From: Rhodococcus sp. SGAir0479
GTDB lineage: Bacteria; Actinomycetota; Actinomycetes; Mycobacteriales; Mycobacteriaceae
Assembly (NCBI RefSeq): GCF_005484805.1
Contig: NZ_CP039432.1
Span: forward strand, 3,224,001 to 3,288,000
Direction of reading: 5' to 3'
DNA: 64,000 nt
Within the stretch, counting starts at the first letter, position 1, and every line of letters starts with the position of its first letter. The notes under the pieces were generated by a model that did no database searches, was not told the DNA's origin, and saw nothing but the letters and a program-made list of their open reading frames with translations. A program made the translations under genes and the position numbers. Below are positions 43,003 through 55,752 of this stretch, one piece after another.

Positions 43003-44374
43003 GGTCGGCGTTCTGCTCGCCGTCCTCTCCGGCGCACCCTTCGTCGCCAATCTCGATCTCTTCGTGGTCAACGTCGCCCTCGACGACATTGCAGCCGACT
43101 ACGCGGGAACGCCTCTCGCACAGCTGAGTTGGATACTGAGCGGGTACGCGGTGGTCTACGCGGCGCTGCTGGTCCCCGCGGGACGGTGGGCCGATCGGGT
43201 CGGTCGGCGGCGGGCGTTCCTCGTAGGCCTGGCGTTGTTCACCGTCGCCAGTACCGCGTGCGCGCTGGCCCCGTCGTTGTGGATCCTGGTCGCGTTCCGG
43301 CTCGCTCAAGCGGCCGGTGCCGCGATCCTCACTCCCGCCAGCCTGGGGCTGGTGCTGGCCGCGTTGCCGGCCGAACGCCGGGCGCTGGGCGTCCGGCTGT
43401 GGGCCGCGACCGGTGCCGCCGCGGCCGCGCTGGGGCCCGTGCTGGGCGGGGTACTGGTGGCGGCGTCGTGGCGGTGGATCTTCCTCGTCAACGTCCCCGT
43501 GGGAATGCTGTTGATCTGGACGGCAGCGCGCACGGTCCCGGAATCCCGTGATCGGCAACCCGTCCGCGTCGACTGGCTGGGCGCGGCGGTGCTCGCCCTC
43601 GGGGTCGGGGCGGTCGCGCTCGCCCTGGTGCAGGGCTCCGACTGGGGTTGGACGCACGCCGGCACGCTCGCGGCCGCGGTGCTGGGCGTGGCCGCCCTCG
43701 CGTGGTCGGCACGACGGGTCGTCCGCCACGACAGCCCACTGCTGGACCCCGCGCTGCTGCGGGTGCGGCCGTTCGTCTGGTCCAACGTCACCGCGATCGC
43801 GTTCAGCGCCTCGTTCGCCGCGGGACTGCTGGCGAACATCCTGTGGATGCAGAACCAGTGGGGGTACTCGGCGCTGCGCACCGGGCTCGCGATCGCCCCC
43901 GGCCCGATGCTGGTGCCCGTGTTCGCGGTGATCGGCCAACTTCTCAGCCGGCGCCTGTCCCCCGGCACCGTCGCGGCGGCGGGCAGTGCGCTGTGGGGTG
44001 CAGGCGTCGTGCTCGTGCTCGCGACCGTCGACGCCGCTCCCGACTACGCGACCGGGATGCTGCCCGGGTGGCTCATCGGCGGCGCCGGCGTCGGACTGGC
44101 CCTGCCGACGATCCTGGCCACGGCCACCGCGACCCTGCCGCCCGAACTGGGGGCCACCGGGAGCGCGGTCGTCAACACCGCCCGCCAGCTGGGCAGTGTT
44201 CTGGGGATCGCGGTTCTGGTCGCCGTGCTCGCCGCGTCCGGCGCGACCGCGGCATGGTGGACGGTCGCGGCCCTCGCCGCCGTCGGCGCGCTCACCGCCC
44301 CGGGCATGTCGGTGCGCCCCGGGCGGCGGTCGGCGATGCTGCAACCCGCTCGTGCACAAGCACTCTCGTCGTGA
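42983..44374 (+). CDS. MFS drug-efflux transporter (DHA2/EmrB-QacA type)
   Basis: A 463-residue major-facilitator protein with about fourteen membrane helices. Family motifs: FVVNVALDDI in helix one, GRWADRVGRRRAFLVGL after helix two and the antiporter motif C ALGPVLGGVLVAASWRWIFLVNVPVG in helix five. It probably exports toxic compounds by proton exchange. The ATG at 42983 lies inside the operator shared with the divergent HxlR gene and has no ribosome site, so it may be leaderless and tightly repressed. Confidence 0.92.
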   Translation: MQKQSQRVGVLLAVLSGAPFVANLDLFVVNVALDDIAADYAGTPLAQLSWILSGYAVVYAALLVPAGRWADRVGRRRAFLVGLALFTVASTACALAPSLWILVAFRLAQAAGAAILTPASLGLVLAALPAERRALGVRLWAATGAAAAALGPVLGGVLVAASWRWIFLVNVPVGMLLIWTAARTVPESRDRQPVRVDWLGAAVLALGVGAVALALVQGSDWGWTHAGTLAAAVLGVAALAWSARRVVRHDSPLLDPALLRVRPFVWSNVTAIAFSASFAAGLLANILWMQNQWGYSALRTGLAIAPGPMLVPVFAVIGQLLSRRLSPGTVAAAGSALWGAGVVLVLATVDAAPDYATGMLPGWLIGGAGVGLALPTILATATATLPPELGATGSAVVNTARQLGSVLGIAVLVAVLAASGATAAWWTVAALAAVGALTAPGMSVRPGRRSAMLQPARAQALSS

Positions 44375-44502
44375 ACCCCGCGTCACCGCCCCGGCACCGG
44401 CGCCGCCGGAGCGGTGACGCGCAACTCACACCGCGGACTTCTGGCACGCCGATGCCGGAGGGTGCAGAGTCGAGGTGAGAACTCCCGATGATCGGAGGAG
44501 CC

Positions 44503-44913
44503 ATGCCGGACCGGACCGCACCCGTCACCGAACTCACCGAGCAGGAGGCGATGGACCTGCTGGCCACCGAGAGCCTGGGCCGGCTCGTCGTCGTCGCGGG
44601 CGACCGCCCCGACATCTACCCGGTCAACTACGTCGTGCACGACGGCCGGCTCTTCTTCCGCACCGCGGAGGGCGACAAGCTGACCGAGCTCACCCTCCGC
44701 CCGCTCACGACGTTCCAGGTGGACCACGCGGACGCGACCGCGGCGTGGAGCGTCGTGGTGCGCGGGCTCGCCCGCACACTCGTGCGCTTCGACGAGATCA
44801 ACGCCGCCGAGGAGCTGGACCTGCGGTCGTGGGTACCGACCGAGAAGTTCACCTTCGTCGAGATCCGGCCCACCCAGATCCACGGTCGCCGCTTCGTGCT
44901 CGACCGGGGCTGA
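44503..44913 (+). CDS. PNPOx-like (split beta-barrel) protein
   Basis: A 136-residue protein of the pyridoxamine-5'-phosphate-oxidase-like superfamily: ELTEQEAMDLLATESLGRLVVV, then DIYPVNYVVHDGRLFFRTAEGDKL and a final WVPTEKFTFVEIRPTQIHGRRF. Such small proteins in actinomycetes bind FMN, F420 or heme; the dimer barrel residues are present but the cofactor cannot be told. The ATG at 44503 is chosen over one at 44488 because GGAGGA lies 4-5 nt upstream. Converges with the NUDIX fusion gene. Confidence 0.87.
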   Translation: MPDRTAPVTELTEQEAMDLLATESLGRLVVVAGDRPDIYPVNYVVHDGRLFFRTAEGDKLTELTLRPLTTFQVDHADATAAWSVVVRGLARTLVRFDEINAAEELDLRSWVPTEKFTFVEIRPTQIHGRRFVLDRG

Positions 44914-44937
44914 CTGACAGGGTTCGTCAGTCCAGCC
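44908..44937. terminator. Hairpin between convergent PNPOx-like and NUDIX-fusion genes
   Basis: An 11-bp stem with one bulged base (44908-44918 with 44926-44937) overlaps both stop codons. Confidence 0.5.
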
Positions 44938-45766
44938 ACCCGAGGACGGTGGACGGCGACAGCGCCAGCACCGAGTCCGGGAGACGGCCGCGCAGTCCAC
45001 GATCGGCGGTCACGACGGCGGTGAGCGCCCCGGCGTGCGCCGCCAACCGGGCCAACTCGTCGTCGCCGCTGCCGTCCGCCGCGTGCACGGGCACCCGCGC
45101 GTCGCGGTGGCCGGCGTCCCGGGCGCGGCCCTCGAGCACGGCCTCGACTCGTGGGAGCCAGCCGAAGCCGCCGTCGGGCAGTTCGATGGTGCGCGGCAGC
45201 ACCTGGGCCAGCCGGTCCAGCAACTCGGTCGTCGCGCCCGCCCGGTCCCGCCACCAACCGGTCGGGCGTGAGCCCAGCACGTTGGCAGTGTCCAGCAGCA
45301 CCCGCACCTCGGTGGTGCGCAGCCCCGGCCACGCCGCCGCGAACCCCGGATGCAACGGCATGTGCGCCACGTCGGCCTCGGGCACCCAGCGCAGCTCGGT
45401 GCTCTCCCCGTTGGGAACCAGCGCCAGGATCTTCTCGGCGTCCGCGACCACCGTGGTGTAGGTCCAGCCGCCGGCGACGCTCGACGTGACCCGCTCGGCC
45501 CGGACCTGGACCGCGTCGACGTCGATACCGGTCTCCTCCTGCGCCTCGCGCACCGCCGCGTGGACGGTCGTCTCGTGACTGTCGCGGGCGCCCCCGGGCA
45601 GCGCCCAGGTGCCGCCCTGGTGGCTCCAGGCCGCCCGGTGCTGCAGCAGGACCGCAGCCGACCCGTCCGGCAGCGGAGCGCGCAGCAGCAGACCGGCCGC
45701 ACCGTGCCGACCCCAGTGCCGCACCCCGTCCGGGGTCGTCGACCACCCGTCTCCGTCACCGCGCAT
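44927..45766 (-). CDS. MutT3-like NUDIX hydrolase fused to a PIN/NYN-like domain
   Basis: The 279-residue protein has two parts. Residues about 17-150 are a NUDIX domain with an intact box (Gly59, Glu65, REAQEE at 73-78), similar to MutT3 of mycobacteria, which removes oxidised or unusual nucleotides. Residues about 152-279 look like a PIN/NYN-type nuclease fold: VLLDTANVLGSRPTGWWRDR (Asp159), GSGDDELARLA (Asp235/236) and VVTADRGLRGRL (Asp255). MutT3 itself (Rv0413) is about 217 residues, so the second domain is an addition. The ATG at 45766 has a GAGAGG site. Divergent from glnX. Confidence 0.85.
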   Translation of the reverse strand: MRGDGDGWSTTPDGVRHWGRHGAAGLLLRAPLPDGSAAVLLQHRAAWSHQGGTWALPGGARDSHETTVHAAVREAQEETGIDVDAVQVRAERVTSSVAGGWTYTTVVADAEKILALVPNGESTELRWVPEADVAHMPLHPGFAAAWPGLRTTEVRVLLDTANVLGSRPTGWWRDRAGATTELLDRLAQVLPRTIELPDGGFGWLPRVEAVLEGRARDAGHRDARVPVHAADGSGDDELARLAAHAGALTAVVTADRGLRGRLPDSVLALSPSTVLGWLD

Positions 45767-45868
45767 GGAGTACCTCTCACCTGCCCCTGTCCGGCGAGCC
45801 GCTCGCCTGTCCCCACAGTATTCCCCGCAACATCCGAAATCGGCGGAACAACCTGCCGGTGCGGCTTA

Positions 45869-45874
45869 TATGCT
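45869..45874 (+). promoter_or_regulatory. Candidate -10 box of the glnX-glnH-pknG operon
   Basis: TATGCT (within TTATATGCT) lies about 50 nt before the glnX start. No clear -35 box. Confidence 0.4.
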
Positions 45875-45925
45875 CGGCAGTACCGAGGCCGCGAACCGGA
45901 CAGACGGCGAACCGAGGTGGTTTCC

Positions 45926-47299
45926 GTGGTAGTGCCGGACACAACCGCGATCCGACGGGCCCTGGCGGCGCACGACGAGACGACCGATCCCGACGGAACG
46001 CGAACGGACACGACGCCGCACGGCGCCGCGTGGATCGGTGCGCGCCAGATGTCCACGCGAGATTTGCTGCGGTCGACGCCGGCGCGGCTGCTCGCCGTCG
46101 GCGTGGCTCTGCTGCTGGGCACGCTCGCCGCCGGCCTGCTCGCATCGATGATGGCGACCGAGCGCAAGCAGGACATCGACACCTTCCTGTTCACCACCGA
46201 GCCGCTGGCCCGCTCGTCGCAGGACCTGTACGCGTCGTTGTCGGTGGCCGACGCCGCCGCCGCTACGGCGTTCCTGTCCGGCGGCGTCGAACCGGCCGAG
46301 GCACGCGACCGGTACACGCAGGCGATCGGGACCGCGTCGGCCCAGCTGGTCGCCACCTCCGACGGGTTGCCCGGTGACGACGAGGGCCGTCGCCTGTTGA
46401 CCGCGATCGCGACCGAGTTGCCGGTCTACACCGGCCTCGTGGAGACCGCGCGCACCAACAACCGGCTCGGCAATCCGGTCGGCGGTGCGTACCTGGCCGA
46501 GGCGTCGTCGGTGATGCAGCGCGACATCCTGCCGGCGGCGCAGGAGCTGCACACCGAACGTGCCGCCGCCTCGGTGGCCCCGCAGTCGGATTTCGGACGG
46601 CCCCCGTGGTTCGCGATCGGCCTGCTGATCGTCCTGCTGGTGGGCCTGGCCGTCACCCAGGTCGTCATGGCCAGACGGACCCGGCGCACGTTCAACGTGG
46701 GGCTGCTGTTCACGACGGCCGCCATGGCGCTGCTGCTGGTGTGGATGCTGGTGGCCGGGGTCGTCTCGGCGACGGCCGCACACCGGGCCATCCGGCAGGG
46801 GTCGGATCCGCTGTCGACGTTCGCCTCGGCGCGGATCCTCGCGCAGCAGGCGCGTACGCAGGAGATCCTGCAACTCGTCCGCCGCGAGGAGAAGGCCGAT
46901 CACGCCGGCAGGTTCGCCGACGACACCGACCAGCTGCGCGGGCTGCTGCGCGGGTACTCGTCGTCGATCGGGGCGGAGGAGGTCGCGCGCGCCTCGCAGT
47001 CGCTGGACGCATGGACCGCGTCGCACCGAACGATGGCCGACCAGCTGGCGGTCGGTGACTGGATGTCCGCCGCCATGACGACCATCGAGTCCGATCCGAC
47101 CTCGTCGGCCACGCAGTTCGACGCCGTCGACGGCGCCCTGTCCGCGGGCGCCGACAGCGCGCGGACCGAGCTGCGCGACGACGTCTCACACGCCTCCAAG
47201 GTGCTGTCGGCGCTGGGGCCCGGCGCCGTGGTCATCACCGTGATCGCGGCGGTCGGGGTGCCGCTCGGGCTGTGGCCGCGCCTGCGGGAGTACCAGTGA
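45926..47299 (+). CDS. glnX: GlnX membrane sensor protein
   Basis: A 457-residue membrane protein with helices at about 47-72, 222-245, 253-279 and 430-452 and two extracytoplasmic helical domains between helices one-two and three-four, a receptor-like layout. It matches Rv0412c (GlnX), which in mycobacteria and corynebacteria passes the signal from the lipoprotein GlnH, which senses Asp and Glu, to the kinase PknG. The GTG at 45926 is chosen because GAGGTGG lies 5 nt upstream. The end overlaps glnH by 4 bp. Confidence 0.92.
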   Translation: MVVPDTTAIRRALAAHDETTDPDGTRTDTTPHGAAWIGARQMSTRDLLRSTPARLLAVGVALLLGTLAAGLLASMMATERKQDIDTFLFTTEPLARSSQDLYASLSVADAAAATAFLSGGVEPAEARDRYTQAIGTASAQLVATSDGLPGDDEGRRLLTAIATELPVYTGLVETARTNNRLGNPVGGAYLAEASSVMQRDILPAAQELHTERAAASVAPQSDFGRPPWFAIGLLIVLLVGLAVTQVVMARRTRRTFNVGLLFTTAAMALLLVWMLVAGVVSATAAHRAIRQGSDPLSTFASARILAQQARTQEILQLVRREEKADHAGRFADDTDQLRGLLRGYSSSIGAEEVARASQSLDAWTASHRTMADQLAVGDWMSAAMTTIESDPTSSATQFDAVDGALSAGADSARTELRDDVSHASKVLSALGPGAVVITVIAAVGVPLGLWPRLREYQ

Positions 47300-48279
47300 C
47301 CGCGCGCCGGTGGCTCGTGGCGGCGGTGGCGGCGGGCGTGATGGCAACGGGTGCGGCGGCCGCGGGGTGTTCGGCGCCCCCGGAGCCGTACACGGTGCCA
47401 CCGTCGGACACCTACAGCGATCCGCCGCTCCCGGCCGACGCCACGCTGCTGAACTCCCCGGCGCCGCCGCCACCGGTGGACTGCGGTGACCCTACGGCCA
47501 GTCTGCGTCCCTTCCCCCCGGGGGAGGAGCCGTCGGGCCCCACCCTCGACGCGATCCGCGCCCGCGGGCGGCTGGTCGTCGGCCTCGACACCGGCAGCAA
47601 CCTGTTGAGCTTCCGCGATCCCGCCACGGGCCGGATCGAGGGCTTCGACGTCGACATCGCCCGCGAGGTGGCCCGCGACCTGCTCGGCGACCCCGACGCC
47701 ATCGAGTTCCGGGTGCTCCCCTACGCCGAGCGTGAGCGAGCCCTGCAGAACTCCCAGGTGGATTTGGTCGCCAAGACGATGGCGATCACGTGCGACCGGC
47801 GCACCCGGATCGACTTCTCCTCGGTGTACTACGCCGCCCGACAGAAGATCCTGGTGATGGCCGGTTCCCCGATCACCTCGATCGCCGACCTGGCGGGGCG
47901 GCGGGTGTGCGTGGGCGAGGCGACGACGTCGCTGGATCGCCTGCTGCGCCAGCAGCCGGACGCCGCCGTCGTCACGGCGCCGATGTGGTCGGACTGCCTG
48001 GTGATGCTGCAGCAGCGTCAGGTCGAGGCCATCAGCACCGACGACACGCTGCTCGCCGGCATGGTGGCCCAGGACCCGTACGTGCGCATCGTGGGCCCGA
48101 GCATGGGCGACGAGTTGTACGGCCTCGGTCTCCGTCAGGGCAACGACGATCTGGAACGGTTCGTCAACGGCACTCTCGAACGGATCCGCCGGGACGGAAC
48201 GTGGGAGATGATCTACGAACGATGGCTCTCGGTCCTGGGCCCCTCACCAGGACCGCCGCCGGCAACGTACCGGGACTGA
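47296..48279 (+). CDS. glnH: Glutamate/aspartate-binding lipoprotein GlnH
   Basis: A 327-residue exported lipoprotein: the signal ends in AAAGC (Cys about 26), a Pro/Ala/Ser-rich linker follows, then a type 3 solute-binding domain (RLVVGLDTGSNLLSFRDPATGRIEGFDVDIAREVA, DLVAKTMAITCDRRTRIDFSS, RVCVGEATTSLDRL). No ABC permease is nearby, since its role here is sensing dicarboxylic amino acids for PknG through GlnX. The GTG at 47296 overlaps the glnX stop. Matches Rv0411c. Confidence 0.94.
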   Translation: MTARRWLVAAVAAGVMATGAAAAGCSAPPEPYTVPPSDTYSDPPLPADATLLNSPAPPPPVDCGDPTASLRPFPPGEEPSGPTLDAIRARGRLVVGLDTGSNLLSFRDPATGRIEGFDVDIAREVARDLLGDPDAIEFRVLPYAERERALQNSQVDLVAKTMAITCDRRTRIDFSSVYYAARQKILVMAGSPITSIADLAGRRVCVGEATTSLDRLLRQQPDAAVVTAPMWSDCLVMLQQRQVEAISTDDTLLAGMVAQDPYVRIVGPSMGDELYGLGLRQGNDDLERFVNGTLERIRRDGTWEMIYERWLSVLGPSPGPPPATYRD

Positions 48280-50544
<2,265 letters not shown>

Positions 50545-50547
50545 GTG

Positions 50548-50579
50548 CGGTGCGTCCTCGCCGCGGCGAGGACGCACCG
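50548..50579. terminator. Bidirectional hairpin terminator between pknG and ctaD
   Basis: A perfect 32-bp palindrome (arms 50548-50563 and 50564-50579) starts 4 nt after the pknG stop. Its left arm repeats a 15-nt word that also occurs at the very end of the pknG coding region. Confidence 0.8.
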
Positions 50580-50586
50580 TTCGATG

Positions 50587-52335
50587 TCAGACCGTCGTCT
50601 CCAGCTTCGGTACCGCGTCCCTGTCCTTGCGGTGCCCGAGACCCACGTGGGCCTCTTCCCGCATCCGCTCCACCATGTGCGGGTAGTGCAGCTCGAACGC
50701 CGGCCGCTCCGAACGGATCCGGGGCAGCTCGGTGAAGTTGTGCCGCGGCGGCGGGCAGCTGGTGGCCCACTCGAGCGAGTTGCCGTAGCCCCACGGGTCG
50801 TCCACCGTCACGACCTGCCCGTAGCGGTAGCTCTTGAAGACGTTCCACAGGAACGGCAGCGTCGAGGCGCCCAGCACGAACGAGCCCACCGTGGAGATCA
50901 TGTTCAGCGTGGTGAAGCCGTCGGTCGGCAGGTAGTCCGCGTAGCGGCGCGGCATGCCCTCGGCGCCCAGCCAGTGCTGGACGAGGAACGTGGCGTGGAA
51001 ACCGACGATGGTGGTCCAGAAGTGCCACCGGGCCAGGCGCTCGTCCATCATGCGGCCGGTCATCTTCGGGAACCAGAAGTAGATACCCGCGTAGGTGGCG
51101 AACACGATGGTGCCGAACAGCACGTAGTGGAAGTGCGCGATCACGAAATACGTGTCGGTGACGTGGAAGTCGAGCGGCGGGCTGGCGAGCAGCACGCCGG
51201 AGAGGCCACCGAAGAGGAACGTGACGAGGAAGCCGACCGCGAACAGCATCGGGGCCTCGAAGGTGAGCTGGCCGCGCCACATGGTGCCGATCCAGTTGAA
51301 GAACTTCACCCCGGTCGGCACGGCGATGAGGAACGTCATGAACGAGAAGAACGGCAGCAGAACGGCACCCGTCGCATACATGTGGTGCGCCCACACCGCG
51401 ATCGACAGCGCGGCGATGCCCATGGTGGCGTACACCAGGCCGCTGTAGCCGAAGATCGGCTTACGCGAGAAGACCGGGAAGATTTCCGAGACGATGCCGA
51501 AGAACGGCAGCGCGATGACATACACCTCGGGGTGACCGAAGAACCAGAACAGGTGCTGCCACAACATGACTCCGCCGGTGGCGGGGTCGAACAGGTGCGC
51601 GCCCAGGTGCCGGTCGACCCACAGTCCGATGAGCGCGGCGGCCAGCAGCGGGAACACCAGCAGGATCAGCAGCGACGTGATCAGGATGTTCCAGGTGAAG
51701 ATCGGCATCCGGAACATGGTCATGCCCGGCGCCCGCAGGCACACGATGGTGGTGATGAAGTTGACGCCACCGAGGATCGTGCCGACACCGCCCAGAGCGA
51801 GACCGATGATCCACAGGTCGGCGCCGAGACCCGGGGAGTGCAGTGCGCTGGTGAGCGGGGCGTACGCGGTCCAACCGAAGTCGGCGGCACCACCGGGGGT
51901 GATGAAGCCGGCCGTCGCGATGAGACCGCCGAAGAGGTACATCCAGTAGCTCAGCGCGTTCAGGCGCGGGAAGCTCACGTCCGGCGCGCCGATCTGCAGC
52001 GGGACGATGTAGTTCGCGAAGCCGAACACGACCGGGGTCGCGTACAGCAGCAGCATGATCGTGCCGTGCATCGTGAACAGCTGGTTGTACTGCTCGTTCG
52101 AGAGGAACTGCAGCCCCGGGATCGCCAGCTCGCTGCGGATCAACAGTGCCATGAGGCCACCGATGAGGAAGAACGCGAACGACGTGACGAGATACATGAT
52201 CCCGAGCACCTTGGGATCGGTGGTCGTGATCATCTTGTAGATGAACGAACCCTTGCGCCCGCGCCCGGCCGGAGCCGGCCGCGACGCCGTCAGCGTTCGT
52301 GGTGGAGCGAGGTCGATCTCGGGGTTGGCAACCAT
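50587..52335 (-). CDS. ctaD: Cytochrome c oxidase subunit I (aa3 type)
   Basis: The 582-residue protein is the heme-copper catalytic subunit with twelve membrane helices. Visible features are the heme a ligand His in [11 protein letters not shown], the Cu-B/Tyr cross-link region [18 protein letters not shown], the two Cu-B His in [11 protein letters not shown], the proton channel Lys in [11 protein letters not shown] and the heme ligands in [11 protein letters not shown]. It reduces oxygen to water at the membrane. The ATG at 52335 is preferred over a start 15 codons upstream. In mycobacteria ctaD is elsewhere, so its place between pknG and ackA is unusual. Confidence 0.96.
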   Translation of the reverse strand: MVANPEIDLAPPRTLTASRPAPAGRGRKGSFIYKMITTTDPKVLGIMYLVTSFAFFLIGGLMALLIRSELAIPGLQFLSNEQYNQLFTMHGTIMLLLYATPVVFGFANYIVPLQIGAPDVSFPRLNALSYWMYLFGGLIATAGFITPGGAADFGWTAYAPLTSALHSPGLGADLWIIGLALGGVGTILGGVNFITTIVCLRAPGMTMFRMPIFTWNILITSLLILLVFPLLAAALIGLWVDRHLGAHLFDPATGGVMLWQHLFWFFGHPEVYVIALPFFGIVSEIFPVFSRKPIFGYSGLVYATMGIAALSIAVWAHHMYATGAVLLPFFSFMTFLIAVPTGVKFFNWIGTMWRGQLTFEAPMLFAVGFLVTFLFGGLSGVLLASPPLDFHVTDTYFVIAHFHYVLFGTIVFATYAGIYFWFPKMTGRMMDERLARWHFWTTIVGFHATFLVQHWLGAEGMPRRYADYLPTDGFTTLNMISTVGSFVLGASTLPFLWNVFKSYRYGQVVTVDDPWGYGNSLEWATSCPPPRHNFTELPRIRSERPAFELHYPHMVERMREEAHVGLGHRKDRDAVPKLETTV

Positions 52336-52420
52336 GACCGCAATCGTCGGACGTCCGAGCGCTGCGCGGCGAGGGTCCAAAGTCCCGTCGGCTGCGCCGT
52401 CCGTCCTCGATTCCGGGAAT

Positions 52421-53611
52421 CTAGGCCAGCGCGATCGCCTTCCGTGCGATGGCGAGCTCCTCGTCGGTGGGGATCACCAGTACCTCGACCGCGGACTCGT
52501 CGGCACTGATCCGGCGTTCACCGCTCCCGGGGGCGGTGTTGCGGTCCTCGTCGACCACGATACCGAGACGCGCCAGTCCGGCAAGCGAATCGCGGCGGAC
52601 GTCGGCGTTGTGTTCACCGACACCGCCCGTGAACGTGATGACGTCGACGCCACCGAGCTCCACCAGGTACGCGCCGATGTACCGACGCAGCCGGTGCACG
52701 TACACGTCGTAGGCCAGTCGCGCGGCGGGATCGCCGTCCGCGACGAGCTTCAGCAGGGCCCGGAAGTCGTTCTCCCCGCACAGCCCCTTGAGCCCGGAGC
52801 GGCGGTTGAGCAGGTCGTCGATCTGGTCGACGTTCATTCCGGCGTTGCGGTTGAGGTAGAGGATGATGCCGGGGTCGAGGTCGCCACTTCGGGTGCCCAT
52901 CACCAGCCCCTCGAGCGGCGTCATGCCCATCGACGTGTCGACCGCCCGGCCGCCGCGGACGGCCGACGCCGACGCGCCGTTGCCCAGGTGCAGCACGATC
53001 TGGTCGACGTCGGCGCTCTCCCGGCCCAGGAAGCGCGCCGCCCTGCCGCTGACGTACTCGTGCGAGGTTCCGTGGAACCCGTAGCGGCGCACCTTGTTCG
53101 CGCGCGCCACCTCGGCGTCGATCGCGTACGTCGCTGCCGCCTCGGGCAGCGTGTGGAAGAAGGCGGTGTCGAACACCGCGACGTGTGGAACGTCCGGCAG
53201 CTGCGCCATCGCCACCTCGATGCCCAGCACGTTGGGGGGATTGTGCAGCGGGGCCAGTGTCGAGAGCCGGCGCAGCTCCTTCAGCACGGTGTCGTCGACG
53301 CGGACCGGTTCGTGGAACACCGCGCCGCCGTGCACCACCCGGTGTCCCACCGCCGCGATGCCCCGCTCCCGCAGCGGCGGACCGGTTTCGGCGATCACGT
53401 CCTCCGCGGCGTGCAGCCCGGCGGTGTGGTCGGGGATGTGCATCTCGCGATCGATCTCCCCGCCGGGGAAGCGGTACAGGATGCGGCCGGCGCGCTCGCC
53501 GATCCGTTCCACCAGCCCCGCGCCCACCGCCTCGCCGCGGACCGGGTGCACCAGCTGGAACTTGATCGACGACGATCCGGAGTTGATCACCAGCACGACG
53601 GGTTCGGTCAC
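52421..53611 (-). CDS. ackA: Acetate kinase
   Basis: A 396-residue ASKHA-fold kinase making acetyl phosphate from acetate and ATP (or the reverse). Motifs: [25 protein letters not shown], the catalytic [46 protein letters not shown] and [12 protein letters not shown]. The GTG at 53611 overlaps the pta stop by 4 bp (GTGA), so both enzymes of the acetyl-CoA/acetate switch are made together. Matches Rv0409. Confidence 0.97.
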   Translation of the reverse strand: MTEPVVLVINSGSSSIKFQLVHPVRGEAVGAGLVERIGERAGRILYRFPGGEIDREMHIPDHTAGLHAAEDVIAETGPPLRERGIAAVGHRVVHGGAVFHEPVRVDDTVLKELRRLSTLAPLHNPPNVLGIEVAMAQLPDVPHVAVFDTAFFHTLPEAAATYAIDAEVARANKVRRYGFHGTSHEYVSGRAARFLGRESADVDQIVLHLGNGASASAVRGGRAVDTSMGMTPLEGLVMGTRSGDLDPGIILYLNRNAGMNVDQIDDLLNRRSGLKGLCGENDFRALLKLVADGDPAARLAYDVYVHRLRRYIGAYLVELGGVDVITFTGGVGEHNADVRRDSLAGLARLGIVVDEDRNTAPGSGERRISADESAVEVLVIPTDEELAIARKAIALA

Positions 53612-55689
53612 GACAGATCCTCCTGCGCCTGGATCGCGGTGATCGCGACGGTGTTGACGATGTCCTGGACCAGCGCGCCGCGCGAGAGGTCGTTCACCGG
53701 CTTGTTGAGCCCTTGGAGCACGGGTCCGACCGCGACCGCGCCGGCGCTGCGCTGCACGGCCTTGTAGGTGTTGTTGCCGGTGTTGAGGTCCGGAAACACG
53801 AACACCGTGGCGCGGCCGGCCACCTCCGAGTCCGGCAGCTTCGCGCTCGCGACCGTGGGTTCGACGGCGGCGTCGTACTGGATGGGCCCCTCCACCAACA
53901 GATCCGGGCGTCTGTCGCGCACCAGCGCGGTCGCGGTACGAACCTTGTCCACGTCGGCGCCCGAGCCGGAGTCGCCGGTGGAGTACGAGAGCATCGCGAC
54001 CCGCGGATCGATCCCGAACCGGGCCGCCGTCTCGGCCGACGAGATCGCGATGTCGGCGAGCTGCTCGGCGGTGGGATCGGGCACCACCGCGCAGTCCCCG
54101 TAGGCGAGCACCCGGTCCGACAGACACATCAGGAAGATGCTCGACACCGTCGACACCCCCGGCTGCGTCCTGATGATCTCGAGCGACGGACGGATGGTGT
54201 GCGCGGTGGTGTGCGCGGCGCCGGAGACCATGCCGTCGGCGATGCCCTTGTGCACCATCATGGTTCCGAAGTACGAGATGTCGGTCATGATCTCGCGGGC
54301 GCGGTCGACCGTCATCCCCTTGTGCGCCCGCAGCGTCGCGTATTCGGTCGCGAACGCCTCCATGTACTCGGACCGGCGGGGATCGAGGACGGCGGCCGTC
54401 GACAGGTCCACCCCCAGCTCGGCCGCGCGGGCCCGCACCTTCGCCTCGTCGCCGAGGATCGTCAGATCGACCACCCGGCGGCGCAGCAGGCGCCCGGCGG
54501 CGCGCAGGATGCGGTCGTCCTCGCCCTCCGGCAGCACGATGTGCTTGCGGTCCGCCCGGGCGCGGTCGATCAACTGGTACTCGAACATCTGGGGTGTGGT
54601 GACGGCCGGAATCCGCAGGCGCAGACGGTCGAGCAACGTCGGGGCGTCCACCCGGTGCTCCATCAGGCCCAGCGCGGTGTCGACCTTGCGCAACGAGCCC
54701 ACCGCGACGCGCCCTCGGGTCTGGGCGGCGGTGTGCGCGGTGTCGAACGTACCCATCTCGGTGGTGAGGATCGGCAACCGCGGATTGAGCCCGGCCATCA
54801 GCTTGGCGACCGCGGGATGCGGCGCGATGCCGCCGTTCATGATGATGCCGGCCAGTGACGGAAAACCCTGCGCGTCATGCGCGTTCACCATCGCCAGCAG
54901 GACGTCCGAGCGGTCGCCCGGAACGATCACCACCGTTCCCTCGACGAGCCGCTCGAGGATGTGTTCGGCGGTCATCCCGCCCACCATCACCTTCAGCGCC
55001 TCCCGCTGCAGCAGCGCGGTGTCCCCGCTGTAGAGCCGGCCGTCGACGGCGCCGAGCAACTCCGCCATCGTCGGCGCCACCAGCAGCGGGATCTCCGGCA
55101 GACTCCACGCCGGCACGCCCAGCGGTTCGAGCGCCGACGCGTACTCGTCGAGCAGTTCCGGCGCGCACCGGTTCGCGACGATCGCCACCAGGTGTGCGTG
55201 CTGCGCGGCCAGTTCCACCGTGCACAACTGCGCCAGCTGGCGCACCTCGTCGGGGCTGCGGTGCTGACCGCGCAGCGTGAGCAGGACGGGCGCCTCCAGG
55301 TTGGCGGCGATGCGCGCGTTGTAGCCGAGCTCGCTGGGGCTCGCGACGTCGGTGTAGTCGCTGCCGACGATCACCACGGCATCGCACTCGGCGGCCACGT
55401 CGTGGTAGCGCGAGACGATGTCGCTCATCGCGCCGTCCGGGTCGGCGTGTACCTGCTCGTACGTCACGCCCAGGCACTGTTCGTAGCTCAGTTCGGCCGT
55501 GGTGTGGTCGATCAGGAGTTCGAGGATGTGGTCGGTCTCGTGGGCCGCGCGGGCGATGGGACGGAAGACGCCCACCCGCGCGGTGGACGCGCACAGCATC
55601 TGCAGGACGCCCAGCGCCACCGTCGACTTTCCGGTGTCGCCTTCCGGCGACGCGATGTACACGCTCGACACCGAGCCCGAGTCAACCAT
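53608..55689 (-). CDS. pta: Phosphate acetyltransferase, three-domain form
   Basis: A 693-residue long-form Pta. Residues about 1-210 form a P-loop domain of the dethiobiotin-synthetase type ([17 protein letters not shown]), about 215-330 a DRTGG domain and about 370-690 the catalytic domain ([48 protein letters not shown]). It converts acetyl-CoA and phosphate to acetyl phosphate for AckA. The ATG at 55689 has a TAGGCT box exactly 7 nt upstream and no ribosome site. Matches Rv0408. Confidence 0.96.
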   Translation of the reverse strand: MVDSGSVSSVYIASPEGDTGKSTVALGVLQMLCASTARVGVFRPIARAAHETDHILELLIDHTTAELSYEQCLGVTYEQVHADPDGAMSDIVSRYHDVAAECDAVVIVGSDYTDVASPSELGYNARIAANLEAPVLLTLRGQHRSPDEVRQLAQLCTVELAAQHAHLVAIVANRCAPELLDEYASALEPLGVPAWSLPEIPLLVAPTMAELLGAVDGRLYSGDTALLQREALKVMVGGMTAEHILERLVEGTVVIVPGDRSDVLLAMVNAHDAQGFPSLAGIIMNGGIAPHPAVAKLMAGLNPRLPILTTEMGTFDTAHTAAQTRGRVAVGSLRKVDTALGLMEHRVDAPTLLDRLRLRIPAVTTPQMFEYQLIDRARADRKHIVLPEGEDDRILRAAGRLLRRRVVDLTILGDEAKVRARAAELGVDLSTAAVLDPRRSEYMEAFATEYATLRAHKGMTVDRAREIMTDISYFGTMMVHKGIADGMVSGAAHTTAHTIRPSLEIIRTQPGVSTVSSIFLMCLSDRVLAYGDCAVVPDPTAEQLADIAISSAETAARFGIDPRVAMLSYSTGDSGSGADVDKVRTATALVRDRRPDLLVEGPIQYDAAVEPTVASAKLPDSEVAGRATVFVFPDLNTGNNTYKAVQRSAGAVAVGPVLQGLNKPVNDLSRGALVQDIVNTVAITAIQAQEDLS

Positions 55690-55696
55690 GAGCGAC

Positions 55697-55702
55697 AGCC
55701 TA
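55697..55702 (-). promoter_or_regulatory. Leaderless-type -10 box (TAGGCT) of pta-ackA
   Basis: The minus strand reads TAGGCT ending 7 nt before the ATG at 55689. Confidence 0.55.
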
Positions 55703-55752
55703 GTGAGAATCGCGCATATGCGGCGGGCACGAGCTCCCGCCGCGGAACGGGG

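Noticed and set aside
42413-44386. 657-codon minus-strand frame spanning HxlR and the MFS gene
   Set aside because: Only the last 170 codons, from the ATG at 42925, form a real protein (HxlR); the rest is antisense to the MFS exporter.
50545-52509. 654-codon plus-strand frame opposite ctaD
   Set aside because: Composition is Glu/Arg/His-rich noise antisense to a fully conserved cytochrome oxidase subunit.
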